Source: Bacillota bacterium
GTDB taxonomy: Bacteria > Bacillota > Clostridia > Lachnospirales > Lachnospiraceae
Length of the DNA: 64,000 bases
Assembly: GCA_023407575.1 (NCBI GenBank)
Contig: JAEYLX010000049.1
Coordinates: 248,001 to 312,000 of the forward strand
Direction of reading: 5' to 3'
In this document: positions 51,727-60,843 of the stretch, piece by piece
Position numbering within the stretch: position 1 is the first letter of the stretch
How the letters are laid out: each line of letters begins with the position of its first letter
Program-made: the position numbers and the translations under genes
Notes under the pieces: model-generated
What the model saw: only the letters and a program-made list of their open reading frames with translations
Told to the model about the DNA's origin: nothing
The model's database searches: none

Positions 51727-51800
51727 TAACAGTTCAACCCTTCAAGTTTTGCCTAATCGAGATGTAACGAAGCAAAATCGAGAATATAGCTGAACTGTTA
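51727..51800. repeat. Dispersed inverted repeat family A, copy 2
   Basis: TAACAGTTCA (51727-51736) and TGAACTGTTA (51791-51800) are perfect complements. Between them GTTTTGC..CGAG and CGAAGCAAAATCGAG can form an inner stem. It lies between the second subtilase and the rpmG promoter. Confidence 0.65.
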
Positions 51801-51839
51801 CGACTTTTCTATATTATTTTTCATGATAAATTCTATTCT

Positions 51840-53840
51840 TTAACCGCTTGATTTGCCTGTATTGACTACAATTAAACACTTAGCCTTTAAACCACTGGCA
51901 GTTTTTACAGTTATGTATACTTTCCCTTTGGCTTTCATGGTCACCTTACCTGTAGTGGAAACTTCGGCTATTTTATCGTTTGAACTAATAAAGGTAATGA
52001 TATCTGTGCTTCCAGAGGGATTCGTAATTGCTCTAAGTACTAAGGTATCTCCAACTTTTGAATTTATATTTGTTTGTGAAAGCGATAATTGTGTGGCCTT
52101 CACTGTTTTGACAATAATCGGCTTAACAGAAATATTACCCCTATTATCCACTGCGAATATGGTATATATTCCATCTTTCGTTACCTTAAAAATTCCCTTT
52201 CCGTCCTTGACTATAATTTCTGTTCCCGCTCCAGAAGGGAGAAAATCCTGTGCTTTCTTTGTACCTTGCATATATTTTAAGCGCTTCAGTCCACTTTCTT
52301 CATCCTTTACCTTGATTGTGACTGTTCTTGTTTTATAGTCACTCGCCACCCTGAAACTTGAATTCAGTTTTGGCGGTGAGGTATCGCCCAGCACCTCATA
52401 TACTTGCACACTTTCATTTCCTGCATAATCTGCCACATAAAAGGTATAGTTACCTGCCTTTGTCAAATCGACTTTTCCGCCAATAATTGTTGTACCATTG
52501 ACACCTCGTTTAAAATCTGCCACAGTTTTTACACCGTAAATCCACTTTATAACTCTGACCTGTGAAGTTCCTCCATCCACAACCGAAACTGGAACTGTCA
52601 TCTTATCCTTATTATAAATTGTCTGAAAGCTGATAATCGGTGCTTCCTCATCCTTATCTAACTTGGCTAGCGATTTAACTGCCTTAAGAGCACTTGGAAT
52701 ACCTGCATGTGCCATATATCCTGACAATCCTGATAATTCCTTAAAATTATTAACAATTAAACTCTTTACATTTGCTGCATATAAATGGTCAGAGGATGCA
52801 TATAATAACGCCGCTATAGCTGAGACCTGAGGTGCTGCCATGGAAGAACCACTCATTGCACCGTAGCCTCCTACGATGGTACTGTAGATATCCTCACCTG
52901 GTGCAGCTATGTCTACAGAGTTCATACCATAATTTGAATAAGGGGTCATTTCACCATCCGCATCAATGAAAGTTACGGAAATTAAATTATCCAATGCAAA
53001 ACTTGCTGGATAAACCGGGATTATATCATTATTGTCTCCTGTATTACCTGCTGCTGCCACAAATAACATATCAGACTCTCTCATTGCCTCTTCCAGCTCT
53101 GCCGAGTAGATATTGGTACCCCAACTTAGGTTGCAAATGTCTGCACCCATCATAGTTGCATACTGAATTGCTTTTTTTGCATCTGCTAAATCACCATCAC
53201 CATCCGGACCACCAGTAATTTTTAGCGACATTATCTTTATGTCGATATTAGAAGCAATTCCTGCTATCCCAGTATTATTATTGGCAATAGCTGCTATAAT
53301 TCCCGCAATATGAGTACCGTGATCGTCGTTATCTAATGGGGATGCAATGTTTTTATTGTATTTTTTAGAATATACATAATGACCTATCGTATTATCATTA
53401 TTATAGTAGTCCCAGCCGTAAATATCATCAACATAACCATTGTTATCATTATCTATATTATCACCAGGAATTTCACCCTTATTAATCCACATATGATCTG
53501 CAAGATCTGGATGTAAATAGTCAACTCCTGTATCTATGATTGCAACCACTACTTCACGTTTTTCTTTTACTGATCCTTTCATCTCACTCCAGGCATCAGC
53601 CACATCCAGATCTATCCCTTCTGTAGACTTAATTTCATTCATCATCACTCCGGATAGATTTGTATAGCTTCCTGGATTATCCAAATACCACTGTGCTTGT
53701 GAGAATGGGTCATTGCTTATTGCAAATAAGCTAATTTCATTCTTTTTACCCACTGTGTTTAATATGAGCAAGGAAAGAACCAGAAGCAAGAAAGTCGTAG
53801 TCTTTATAATGATTTTTTTGTAACATCTTTTATTGTTCAT
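51840..53840 (-). CDS. Secreted subtilisin-like protease with C-terminal Ig-like domain
   Basis: A 666-residue S8 peptidase. A signal sequence or membrane anchor occupies about residues 9-30. The triad is Asp103 (AIIDTGVDYLHPD), His174 (NDDHGTHIAG) and Ser333 (SGSSMAAPQVS), with oxyanion Asn266 (AAAGNTGD). An Asp/Asn-rich insert (GDNIDNDNNGYVDDIYGWDY) may bind calcium. After residue 400 come beta-rich regions and a C-terminal Big_2-type Ig domain (about 585-660, KVGDTLVLRAITNPSG). It differs clearly from the protease at 1-1222. Likely extracellular protein degradation. Confidence 0.92.
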   Translation of the reverse strand: MNNKRCYKKIIIKTTTFLLLVLSLLILNTVGKKNEISLFAISNDPFSQAQWYLDNPGSYTNLSGVMMNEIKSTEGIDLDVADAWSEMKGSVKEKREVVVAIIDTGVDYLHPDLADHMWINKGEIPGDNIDNDNNGYVDDIYGWDYYNNDNTIGHYVYSKKYNKNIASPLDNDDHGTHIAGIIAAIANNNTGIAGIASNIDIKIMSLKITGGPDGDGDLADAKKAIQYATMMGADICNLSWGTNIYSAELEEAMRESDMLFVAAAGNTGDNNDIIPVYPASFALDNLISVTFIDADGEMTPYSNYGMNSVDIAAPGEDIYSTIVGGYGAMSGSSMAAPQVSAIAALLYASSDHLYAANVKSLIVNNFKELSGLSGYMAHAGIPSALKAVKSLAKLDKDEEAPIISFQTIYNKDKMTVPVSVVDGGTSQVRVIKWIYGVKTVADFKRGVNGTTIIGGKVDLTKAGNYTFYVADYAGNESVQVYEVLGDTSPPKLNSSFRVASDYKTRTVTIKVKDEESGLKRLKYMQGTKKAQDFLPSGAGTEIIVKDGKGIFKVTKDGIYTIFAVDNRGNISVKPIIVKTVKATQLSLSQTNINSKVGDTLVLRAITNPSGSTDIITFISSNDKIAEVSTTGKVTMKAKGKVYITVKTASGLKAKCLIVVNTGKSSG

Positions 53841-54095
53841 TATTAGAAACCTCCATTCTGTCCATCTATCTGTCCTATTATAGCTATGTTAGCCTTTACA
53901 ATTGGCAATCATATGGCAAAAAAATTAAGAATCCTTTATAAAAATTAAGTTTATGTTACGACATATTACGTCTTTGTGATTGTATAATTTTGTCAGTGCA
54001 ATTATTGGCATATTATGCTATACTAAGATTAAATCAATATCCCCAATGTTCCTTTACAGCACAAATACTATTACCCTCACTAAGGAGGTGTCTCT

Positions 54096-55358
54096 ATGAG
54101 TATTGTAGATAATTCAAGTTCTATGAACCAAAGAGATTTTTGGAATGGTCTCCAAAATGATCTTTTAACTCCGAATCAAAATCTTTCAAATGATGAATTC
54201 CTAGCAATCTTAGAACGAAGTATTATGTTTTCTCTTTTCTTTCGAGGATGTCAGGTTAATGAAATAAAGGCTTTTCAGCAAAAGTTAAATATTAAGGCGT
54301 ATGTTTATGTTATACTTCTGGAGCTTTCTGATTCCACCAGCAACACTCCAGAAAGTAATGCTATAAATGAATTCGAACTTCATCGGTTAATTAAACAGGT
54401 TCTATCTTACAAAAACTGCGTGGTAGGTCCCATGTTGACCAAGCGTATTATCTTATTAATAAGCGATGACGTTCCAATCACGGAAGAAACTCACAGAAAA
54501 GAAAGTCAACAGATCTATTACGACTTGTCCCAGTTAATGAATGAAAAATATCAGGTAACTGCAACAGTTAGTACCGGTGGCATCCATAGTCTATTTTCCA
54601 TCTTTTCATCCTACTTGGATGCATTAACTTCGATTTACCACAGTGAAAACTCCAGTTATTCTTATTATCTTGATTGGAAGAAAGAGCGTGCTACAGCGGA
54701 CTTTGATTATCATATTGCCGAAAATCATCTGATTGAAGCTGTAAGGCTTCACAAGCCGGATGCATATTCTTATTTTGGATTATTAATGTCCGAGCTTAAC
54801 AAGCTTACTATAGAAGCAAAACGAAGTAAGATTATAGAACTTCTTGTTCTTACACATCACGCTTTGGGACTTGATAAACAAAATGATATCATTTCTCTTG
54901 AATATATTAGAATTTTAACAGATATGATGTTGTGCAGTCCTGAGAAATTGGTGGATTACGCCTATCAACAGTTCTATTATATAACCAGCTATGCAAAGCC
55001 ACAGAAGACAATTGATTATACAAATGATATTGTAAAAGCAGCAAAAGAATATCTGGAAGAACATTATGCTGATGATATTACCTTAGAAGCGATGGCAGAA
55101 CATGTTAATATCAGCCCACAGTATTTTAGTAAACTATTAAAAAAGAGTACTGGTTTTAATTATATTGATTGGTTGTCTATGCTCCGAGTAAGAAAAGCAA
55201 AAGAGCTATTACTTAATCCAAACTTAACTGTAAGTGAAGTTTGTTTTATGGTCGGTTATAAAGACCCTAATTATTTTAGTCGTATTTTCAAAAAAAGAAT
55301 TGGCATTACACCAAGTGAATATGTAAAGGCCAACTCATTTATTAGCAATATGAATTAA
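54096..55358 (+). CDS. AraC-family transcriptional regulator
   Basis: A 420-residue protein. The C-terminal 100 residues are a double helix-turn-helix AraC domain (AAKEYLEEHYADDITLEAMA, NISPQYFSKLLKKSTGFNY, VCFMVGYKDPNYFSRIFKK). The N-terminal 300 residues are predicted soluble and resemble neither a receiver nor a cupin domain. They may be a nucleotide-cyclase-like or helical sensor region (VYVILLELSDS). Start ATG behind AAGGAGGTGTCTCT. Its 3' end overlaps the convergent FliD-like gene by 17 bp. Target genes unknown. Confidence 0.85.
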   Translation: MSIVDNSSSMNQRDFWNGLQNDLLTPNQNLSNDEFLAILERSIMFSLFFRGCQVNEIKAFQQKLNIKAYVYVILLELSDSTSNTPESNAINEFELHRLIKQVLSYKNCVVGPMLTKRIILLISDDVPITEETHRKESQQIYYDLSQLMNEKYQVTATVSTGGIHSLFSIFSSYLDALTSIYHSENSSYSYYLDWKKERATADFDYHIAENHLIEAVRLHKPDAYSYFGLLMSELNKLTIEAKRSKIIELLVLTHHALGLDKQNDIISLEYIRILTDMMLCSPEKLVDYAYQQFYYITSYAKPQKTIDYTNDIVKAAKEYLEEHYADDITLEAMAEHVNISPQYFSKLLKKSTGFNYIDWLSMLRVRKAKELLLNPNLTVSEVCFMVGYKDPNYFSRIFKKRIGITPSEYVKANSFISNMN

Positions 55359-56619
55359 AGAATAACCCACTGTATACTGAGGTAATATATGGATTTCGCA
55401 GCGAAATCCCCTCACTATTTGGGTAGGTGACAATTATTTTATCCAGATATTCCATAGGATTTATTGCGACTGCTTCTGCTTTTTTCAGAAGTCCGGCAAT
55501 AAATCCGTTTTTTTCTTCGAATAGCTGCTCCATGCTCCCATCTTCTGCTGCAGGAACAGCCATTTTTTTATCAATTTCAAGTGTTCCATCTTCTTTTGCA
55601 AGTATCCCGCAACTTTCCAGTTCCACTTGATGAAGTTCTCTTAGTCCCTTCATTTCGCTGATAAGTTTTAATGCTTTTAAGTGCTCTTCCGTATTCATTG
55701 TTCTGTCAGAAGCGAGTTTTATTAGGTTGTTATGGGTATCCAATATTTCCTCAACAGAGGATAATATCTTCTTACTATCCGATACAATTCGCAGTGCTAC
55801 TGATTCCTCACTGCTTCTATGTAGATTAATCTGTATTGTGTTTTCCAATGTGAACTCGTTTGCCACGGACTGCTTTTCCACACCATTTAATGAAAAGCTC
55901 GCATAAGCAGCTTCTTGTTCTACACGATTAAGGCCGAAGAAATAGACTGCTCCACTATAATAACTATCCGGCTCTGTGAAAGAAAAGTCCCTTGCTCCAT
56001 ATCTTCCGGTTTTATCTGCTGCAATCTCAAGTCTTAAGGAATCATTTGAGGAACCCTTCTCTACACTAGCAGTTAATCCCCATACAGACTGATTAATTAA
56101 CTGCGCCATTCTTTTTAGGGTATCCTGATTTTCTGTTTTATTCTCTTGCAGAAACTTAAGATCATAGGTATCTTCACCTACCTGTACCGTAAAGTCATAT
56201 TCTCCGGCCGCCAAACTTCGGGTGGTGGATATATGTTCTCTTCCCTTATTAACCTGTACCTGTGCTAAAGAGTGCACCTCTAAATCTATATGTGCAGGAA
56301 GCTTACTTGTATCTTGATCCATTAGAATTGCTTCCAGTATTCCTTTTTTATTCACTATTACTTCTTTACGTTCAAAACCGCTGAACTCTGGATCTCTCAT
56401 TTCATCAATCCTTGATTTCATTGTTAAGGCGGCTTCCTTTACACCAATTGTAAATTCTTGATTTTCTTTTGTTAGGCTAATCTTAAAAAAGGGCGAGTTT
56501 TTACTAAGGTTTATAATATCCTTATAAACCCTTCTAAAATCATCTTTTCTGCTGATAGGATACTTCATCTTCTTTGAATCGGATAATCCTTCAATCAAAT
56601 TGTTATATACCTGCAGCAT
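55342..56619 (-). CDS. Orphan FliD-like (flagellar hook-associated protein 2-like) protein
   Basis: A 425-residue protein with features of the FliD filament-cap family. It has HIDLEVHSLAQVQVNKG, LAAGEYDFTVQVGEDTYDL, QLINQSVWGLTASVEKGSSN, a short-side-chain LNGVEKQSVANEFTL segment, and a C-terminal helical part with EILDTHNNLIKLASD. It lacks a clear export signal and is somewhat short for FliD. No other flagellar gene is in the window, so a cap function is doubtful. It may be a relative adapted to another surface or secretion role. Start ATG at 56619. Confidence 0.6.
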   Translation of the reverse strand: MLQVYNNLIEGLSDSKKMKYPISRKDDFRRVYKDIINLSKNSPFFKISLTKENQEFTIGVKEAALTMKSRIDEMRDPEFSGFERKEVIVNKKGILEAILMDQDTSKLPAHIDLEVHSLAQVQVNKGREHISTTRSLAAGEYDFTVQVGEDTYDLKFLQENKTENQDTLKRMAQLINQSVWGLTASVEKGSSNDSLRLEIAADKTGRYGARDFSFTEPDSYYSGAVYFFGLNRVEQEAAYASFSLNGVEKQSVANEFTLENTIQINLHRSSEESVALRIVSDSKKILSSVEEILDTHNNLIKLASDRTMNTEEHLKALKLISEMKGLRELHQVELESCGILAKEDGTLEIDKKMAVPAAEDGSMEQLFEEKNGFIAGLLKKAEAVAINPMEYLDKIIVTYPNSEGISLRNPYITSVYSGLFFNSYC

Positions 56620-56756
56620 AACAACTCTCCTTTGTAGATTAAATCCATTTATAATTAATTATTGTAAATTAATCATCCAAATACTTCAAGAAAATTTTAA
56701 TAGTATTTAGTAACTATTGAAGTTTCTTTACTGTGTCATTTTACATATTAATTCAC

Positions 56757-56799
56757 AAAAAAGAGATTATCCACTGTTAGTCAGTTAGGATAATCTCTT
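56757..56799 (-). terminator. Terminator after spoIIID
   Basis: A perfect 12-bp stem AAGAGATTATCC / GGATAATCTCTT (56761-56772 and 56788-56799) is followed on the minus strand by T residues. Confidence 0.88.
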
Positions 56800-56875
56800 T
56801 TCTAATATTCGCGAATATAAGCGAAGTTTTCCATCAAGTTGCCTGCTAGAAACGAATGCACTCGATATGATAGTT

Positions 56876-57136
56876 CTAGTTATATCTCACTTTATGAAGA
56901 TATTTCTCCTTTGTAGCCAATCCGCCCCTAATATGGCGCTCCGACTTATTGAGGTCCAAGACTACCCTTGCTCTTTCCGCGAGGGAGGGGTTAATTTGTG
57001 TGAGACGCTCCGTAACGTCTTTATGTACGGTCGATTTCGAAATTCCGAACTGCTTTGCAGTCTGCCTTACAGTGGCGTTATTGTCGATGATAAAGTTAGC
57101 GATTTCAACCGCCCGTTCCTCTATATAGCCTTTCAT
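56876..57136 (-). CDS. spoIIID: Sporulation transcriptional regulator SpoIIID
   Basis: An 86-residue mother-cell DNA-binding protein that acts with sigma-E. The start is the ATG at 57136 (MKGYIEERAVEIANFIIDNN). The helix-turn-helix FGISKSTVHKDVTERL and the basic C-terminal SERHIRGGLATKEKYL closely follow Bacillus SpoIIID. A longer reading to 57169 is unconserved. Its presence indicates an endospore-forming host. It is monocistronic, with its own terminator. Confidence 0.95.
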   Translation of the reverse strand: MKGYIEERAVEIANFIIDNNATVRQTAKQFGISKSTVHKDVTERLTQINPSLAERARVVLDLNKSERHIRGGLATKEKYLHKVRYN

Positions 57137-57275
57137 AGTGTCTGCGTTCCCCGTCTGTCTGGAACGCATTCCCCCTTATTATCGTTGTTGTTACATTGTA
57201 TGCAGGGAAAAACGACAGTATTACTTGGAATAATTACTGAAATAAAACTTATTTCTATATTTTCGTAAATAATTT

Positions 57276-57334
57276 AAAAAAAGCGGAAGGTTAATAAGCA
57301 GCGGAAGCAAAACTCCCCTTCTTATGTAACCTTC
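57276..57334 (-). terminator. Terminator of the lactate operon
   Basis: GAAGGTTA (57286-57293) and TAACCTTC (57327-57334) pair, with extra pairs outside, followed by seven T residues on the minus strand. The loop is long (33 nt). Confidence 0.7.
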
Positions 57335-57373
57335 AGCTATTTGTGAATTATATAAAATTACTAAAAGAACCTT

Positions 57374-58777
57374 TTATAATTGACATACCTTACGTGGATT
57401 TAAGATGTTCTTAGGATCAAAGGCTAATTTAATTCCTCTCATGATTTCCACAGTGGCAGGGTCCATAGATTCAAAGAGATAAGATTTCTTTGCAAAGCCG
57501 ATACCATGCTCACCGGATACCTGACCTTTTAACTCTCTTGCTTTACCATAGATTTTATCCATGGCTGCCGTCATTCTCTCCTCCCATACCTCTTCGCTTA
57601 AATCATCTTTTAAAACATAAGCATGAAGATTTCCATCACCAGCATGACCAAAACTCTTAATACGAATGTTAACTTCTTTATATAATCCATGAATGTATTC
57701 CACCATTTCATTTACACAGCTTCTTGGAACTACTACGTCCACCTCATCCATGTAAGTTGTGGAGCCTTTAATTGCTTCTAGGAATGCGCCTCTGGCTTTC
57801 CAGATGGAATCCTCTCTTTCACTGGTATCTGAAATTAAGATATCAAGTGCATCCTGTTCCAAACATATTTGTGCTGCACTTTCATAAGCTCTTTCCACTT
57901 CTTCGGTGGAATTACCATCAAACTTTAATAAGAGATAGGCATCTGCACTATTATCCGGGAATTTCTTGCCTAGATATTTTTCAGCATCTATGATAACTTC
58001 TCTCTGCATGAATTCAATCGCAGTAGGTGCTGACTTTGATTTGATAATCATCGGTACAGTACGAATTGCTTTCTCAAGGCTTGGGAATGGTACAAGTAAG
58101 CTAATCGCTTTCTTAGGCAATGGTAATAACTTCAAGATTGCTTTTGTAATGACACCAAGGGTTCCTTCTGAGCCAACCATTAAGTCTTTCATTGCATAAC
58201 CGGTACTGTTCTTTACCACTTTGCCACCAAATTCAACAACAGTTCCGTTTGGTAATACTACTTCAAGTCCACGAACATAATCTCTGGTTACACCATACTT
58301 TACAGCTCTCATACCACCTGCATTTGTGCTGATGTTACCTCCAATGGTTGCTGATTTCTCGCCTGGATCCGGAGGATAGAATAAGTCTCTCTCCTGTACA
58401 TAAGCAGACAACTCCATTAACAATACACCTGGTTCTACTGTAATTGTAAGGTTGTTTTCATCCAACTCAAGTACATGGTTCATAAGTGTAGTATCCAGCA
58501 TAATTCCATGCTCCATAGCTACGGAAGAACCTACCAGGCCTGTGCCGGAACCACGAGGAGTAACCGGAATACTATGCTCATAAGCATATTTCATAATCTG
58601 TGATACTTCTTCTGTTGAGGTAACCTTAACCACTACATCAGGATAGCTTTCGGTATCACTTAATTCATCATGGCTGTATTCTTCATTAATGTCCTCACCA
58701 TATAAGATACGTTCTGACTCACCAACGACACCTTTAATAAAATCTAAATCGTTCTGATCTAATTTTTTATAATCCAT
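57374..58777 (-). CDS. lctD: FAD-linked lactate dehydrogenase subunit (LctD/GlcD-like)
   Basis: A 467-residue flavoprotein of the GlcD/D-lactate dehydrogenase family that oxidises lactate to pyruvate. The FAD-binding PCMH fold is at about 45-225 (PRGSGTGLVGSSV, TIGGNISTNAGGMRAVKYG, GSEGTLGVITKAIL). The C-terminal substrate domain has SFGHAGDGNLHAY and GEHGIGFAKK. Last gene of permease-etfB-etfA-lctD. Next to a ferredoxin-fused EtfA, it most resembles the electron-confurcating Lct complex of acetogens. That complex uses reduced ferredoxin to drive lactate oxidation with NAD. Confidence 0.9.
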   Translation of the reverse strand: MDYKKLDQNDLDFIKGVVGESERILYGEDINEEYSHDELSDTESYPDVVVKVTSTEEVSQIMKYAYEHSIPVTPRGSGTGLVGSSVAMEHGIMLDTTLMNHVLELDENNLTITVEPGVLLMELSAYVQERDLFYPPDPGEKSATIGGNISTNAGGMRAVKYGVTRDYVRGLEVVLPNGTVVEFGGKVVKNSTGYAMKDLMVGSEGTLGVITKAILKLLPLPKKAISLLVPFPSLEKAIRTVPMIIKSKSAPTAIEFMQREVIIDAEKYLGKKFPDNSADAYLLLKFDGNSTEEVERAYESAAQICLEQDALDILISDTSEREDSIWKARGAFLEAIKGSTTYMDEVDVVVPRSCVNEMVEYIHGLYKEVNIRIKSFGHAGDGNLHAYVLKDDLSEEVWEERMTAAMDKIYGKARELKGQVSGEHGIGFAKKSYLFESMDPATVEIMRGIKLAFDPKNILNPRKVCQL

Positions 58778-58789
58778 CGAATTAACCTC

Positions 58790-59980
58790 CTATGCACCTT
58801 TGCTCTGTTTTACCTTGTTAATAAGTTCCGGAAGAATTTCATATAAGTCGCCTACCAGACCATAATGAGCAACCTTGAAGATTGGTGCATTTTCATCCTT
58901 GTTAATTGCAATGATTTGCTCAGCATTATTCATTCCTGCCGCAAACTGCACAGATCCGGATACACCTACCGTAATAATTAATTTTGGACGAACGGTTCTG
59001 CCGCTAAGCCCAACCTGTCTTTTTGCCTCAAGCCATCCAGCTTCCATAACTGGTCTTGTACATGCAATCTGTCCACCCAGAAGCTCTGTCAGCTCCATCA
59101 CCATTGCAAGATCTTCTTCTTTTCTAATTCCTCTTCCTGCAACTACAAGCACTTCTGCTGCTTCGATGAATTGTTCTTTTTCTTTTGCGATGATGTCAAG
59201 TACCTCAATCTTACTGGTAAGCCTTGCTGCCTCAACCTCATTCACAATAATTTCACCTGACTCTTCGCTATTACGTGATGGAGCATCCATTACCTTATAA
59301 CGTACCGTAGCCATTTGTGGTCTATGATTTGGAGTTAAGATCTGTGCCATAATATTACCACCAAAGGCAGGACGAATCTGAATTAAATCTGTATTTTCGT
59401 TAATATCCAGAATGGTACAATCTGCGGTAAGTCCAGTCTTTAATCTTGCAGAAATACGTGGAGCCAGCTGACGTCCCACAGGTGTTGCTCCCATTAAGAT
59501 AGCAGTGGGTTTCATCTTATTTACAAAATCTTCAAAGGCTGTAGTATATGGTTCGATTTTAAAACGGTCTAATTGTGGTTGATCATAAACAAATACTTTA
59601 TCAACATTGTAGTGAAGAAGCTCTCTAGATTGTTCCTGAATGTTACTTCCAATCATTACAGCATATACCGGGTGACCTACTTTTGCAGCAAGTTCTTTTG
59701 CCTTACCAATTAACTCATAGGTTACTGGATGGATAACTCCGTCGATATGATCCACATATACCGCAATACCCTTCCACTCACTTTTATCTATTGCAACTAC
59801 TTCATCTTCTACATACTCAACTGCGCCTTTGGGACCTTTCTTAACGCAGATTTTACACATCTTACAGGCTGCATTGATTGCAAGTTCACCGTTCTTATTT
59901 TCCATCGCATTGAAAGGACAGATGCTGATTAATTCATCGATATTACCAACGAGTGACTGATTGATTACTAACTTTGCCAT
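58790..59980 (-). CDS. lctC: Electron transfer flavoprotein alpha subunit with N-terminal ferredoxin-like domain
   Basis: A 396-residue EtfA. The first 65 residues are a ferredoxin-like domain with four Cys (Cys21 in ICPFNA; Cys39, Cys42 and Cys45 in CKMCKIC), enough for one [4Fe-4S] cluster. The central region (about 70-260) is the ETF alpha/beta domain. The C-terminal FAD domain (VVAGRGIRKEEDLAMVMELT, then GVSGSVQFAAGM) is complete. The ferredoxin fusion is typical of the Lct/Car bifurcating ETFs. Located 12 bp upstream of lctD. Confidence 0.92.
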   Translation of the reverse strand: MAKLVINQSLVGNIDELISICPFNAMENKNGELAINAACKMCKICVKKGPKGAVEYVEDEVVAIDKSEWKGIAVYVDHIDGVIHPVTYELIGKAKELAAKVGHPVYAVMIGSNIQEQSRELLHYNVDKVFVYDQPQLDRFKIEPYTTAFEDFVNKMKPTAILMGATPVGRQLAPRISARLKTGLTADCTILDINENTDLIQIRPAFGGNIMAQILTPNHRPQMATVRYKVMDAPSRNSEESGEIIVNEVEAARLTSKIEVLDIIAKEKEQFIEAAEVLVVAGRGIRKEEDLAMVMELTELLGGQIACTRPVMEAGWLEAKRQVGLSGRTVRPKLIITVGVSGSVQFAAGMNNAEQIIAINKDENAPIFKVAHYGLVGDLYEILPELINKVKQSKGA

Positions 59981-59994
59981 TTTTCTTATCCTCC

Positions 59995-60783
59995 CTATGC
60001 AAATTTCATGTTCTGAAGCTTATGGAATAATTGTTCCGTTAATTCTGCCCCTGTTCCGGTCCACATTTCTCTCTGATCGTTCACCTGCGGAGGGAAAATG
60101 CGTTGTACCTGTGTTGGAGATCCATTAAGTCCATAGTTTTTTTCATCTTTATCTTCCAAATCTGCTAAGGTAATGATTCTTATCTCACGATCCTTAGTCT
60201 CCTGTTTCTTCACATAGGAAGGCAGTCTTGGCATGAAAATGTCTTTATCAACTGCCAACAGGCATGGGTACTGTACTTTAGTAATTTCAATATCATGGGT
60301 CATATCCATTTCTATCGTAATGTTCTCATCACCAATCTCAATAATTTTCGATACATTGGATACAGAAGGAATACTCATCCATTCGGCAACCTCAGGCCCC
60401 ACCTGTGCGGTGTCACCATCAGTGGTCTGTTTACCACAAAGAATTAAATCATAATTACCCGCCATCAAAATTGCCTGTGAAATGGTATAACTGGTTGCAA
60501 GTACATCTGCTCCACCGAATTTACGGTCAGAAATTAAAATTCCTTTGTCTGCACCCATTGCGTATGCTTCTCTGATTATACTAGCTGCTTGCCCAGGTCC
60601 CATTGTAAGGACTGTGATAGAACCGCCTTTTTGCTCTTTGATTCTTAGTGCTGTTTCCAGTGCATACAAATCATAGGGATTTAACTTTGATTCGACACCA
60701 TTTCTTTTTAATACTCCAGTAACCGGATCTACCTCAACTTTATTGCTGTCCGGAACCTGTTTGATACATACTAAAATTTCCAT
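59995..60783 (-). CDS. lctB: Electron transfer flavoprotein beta subunit
   Basis: A 262-residue EtfB that pairs with EtfA. MEILVCIKQVPDSNKVEVDP, LNPYDLYALETALRIKEQKG and CGKQTTDGDTAQVGPEVAEW are typical; the last is near the nucleotide site. In bifurcating ETFs this subunit holds a second FAD and the NAD site. Located 14 bp before etfA and 60 bp after the permease gene. Confidence 0.93.
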   Translation of the reverse strand: MEILVCIKQVPDSNKVEVDPVTGVLKRNGVESKLNPYDLYALETALRIKEQKGGSITVLTMGPGQAASIIREAYAMGADKGILISDRKFGGADVLATSYTISQAILMAGNYDLILCGKQTTDGDTAQVGPEVAEWMSIPSVSNVSKIIEIGDENITIEMDMTHDIEITKVQYPCLLAVDKDIFMPRLPSYVKKQETKDREIRIITLADLEDKDEKNYGLNGSPTQVQRIFPPQVNDQREMWTGTGAELTEQLFHKLQNMKFA

Positions 60784-60843
60784 ACTTAACCTCCATGATA
60801 AAGTCTGTTAAAAGAAGCCGCAGTGGGTTCTTTACTCCATGTA

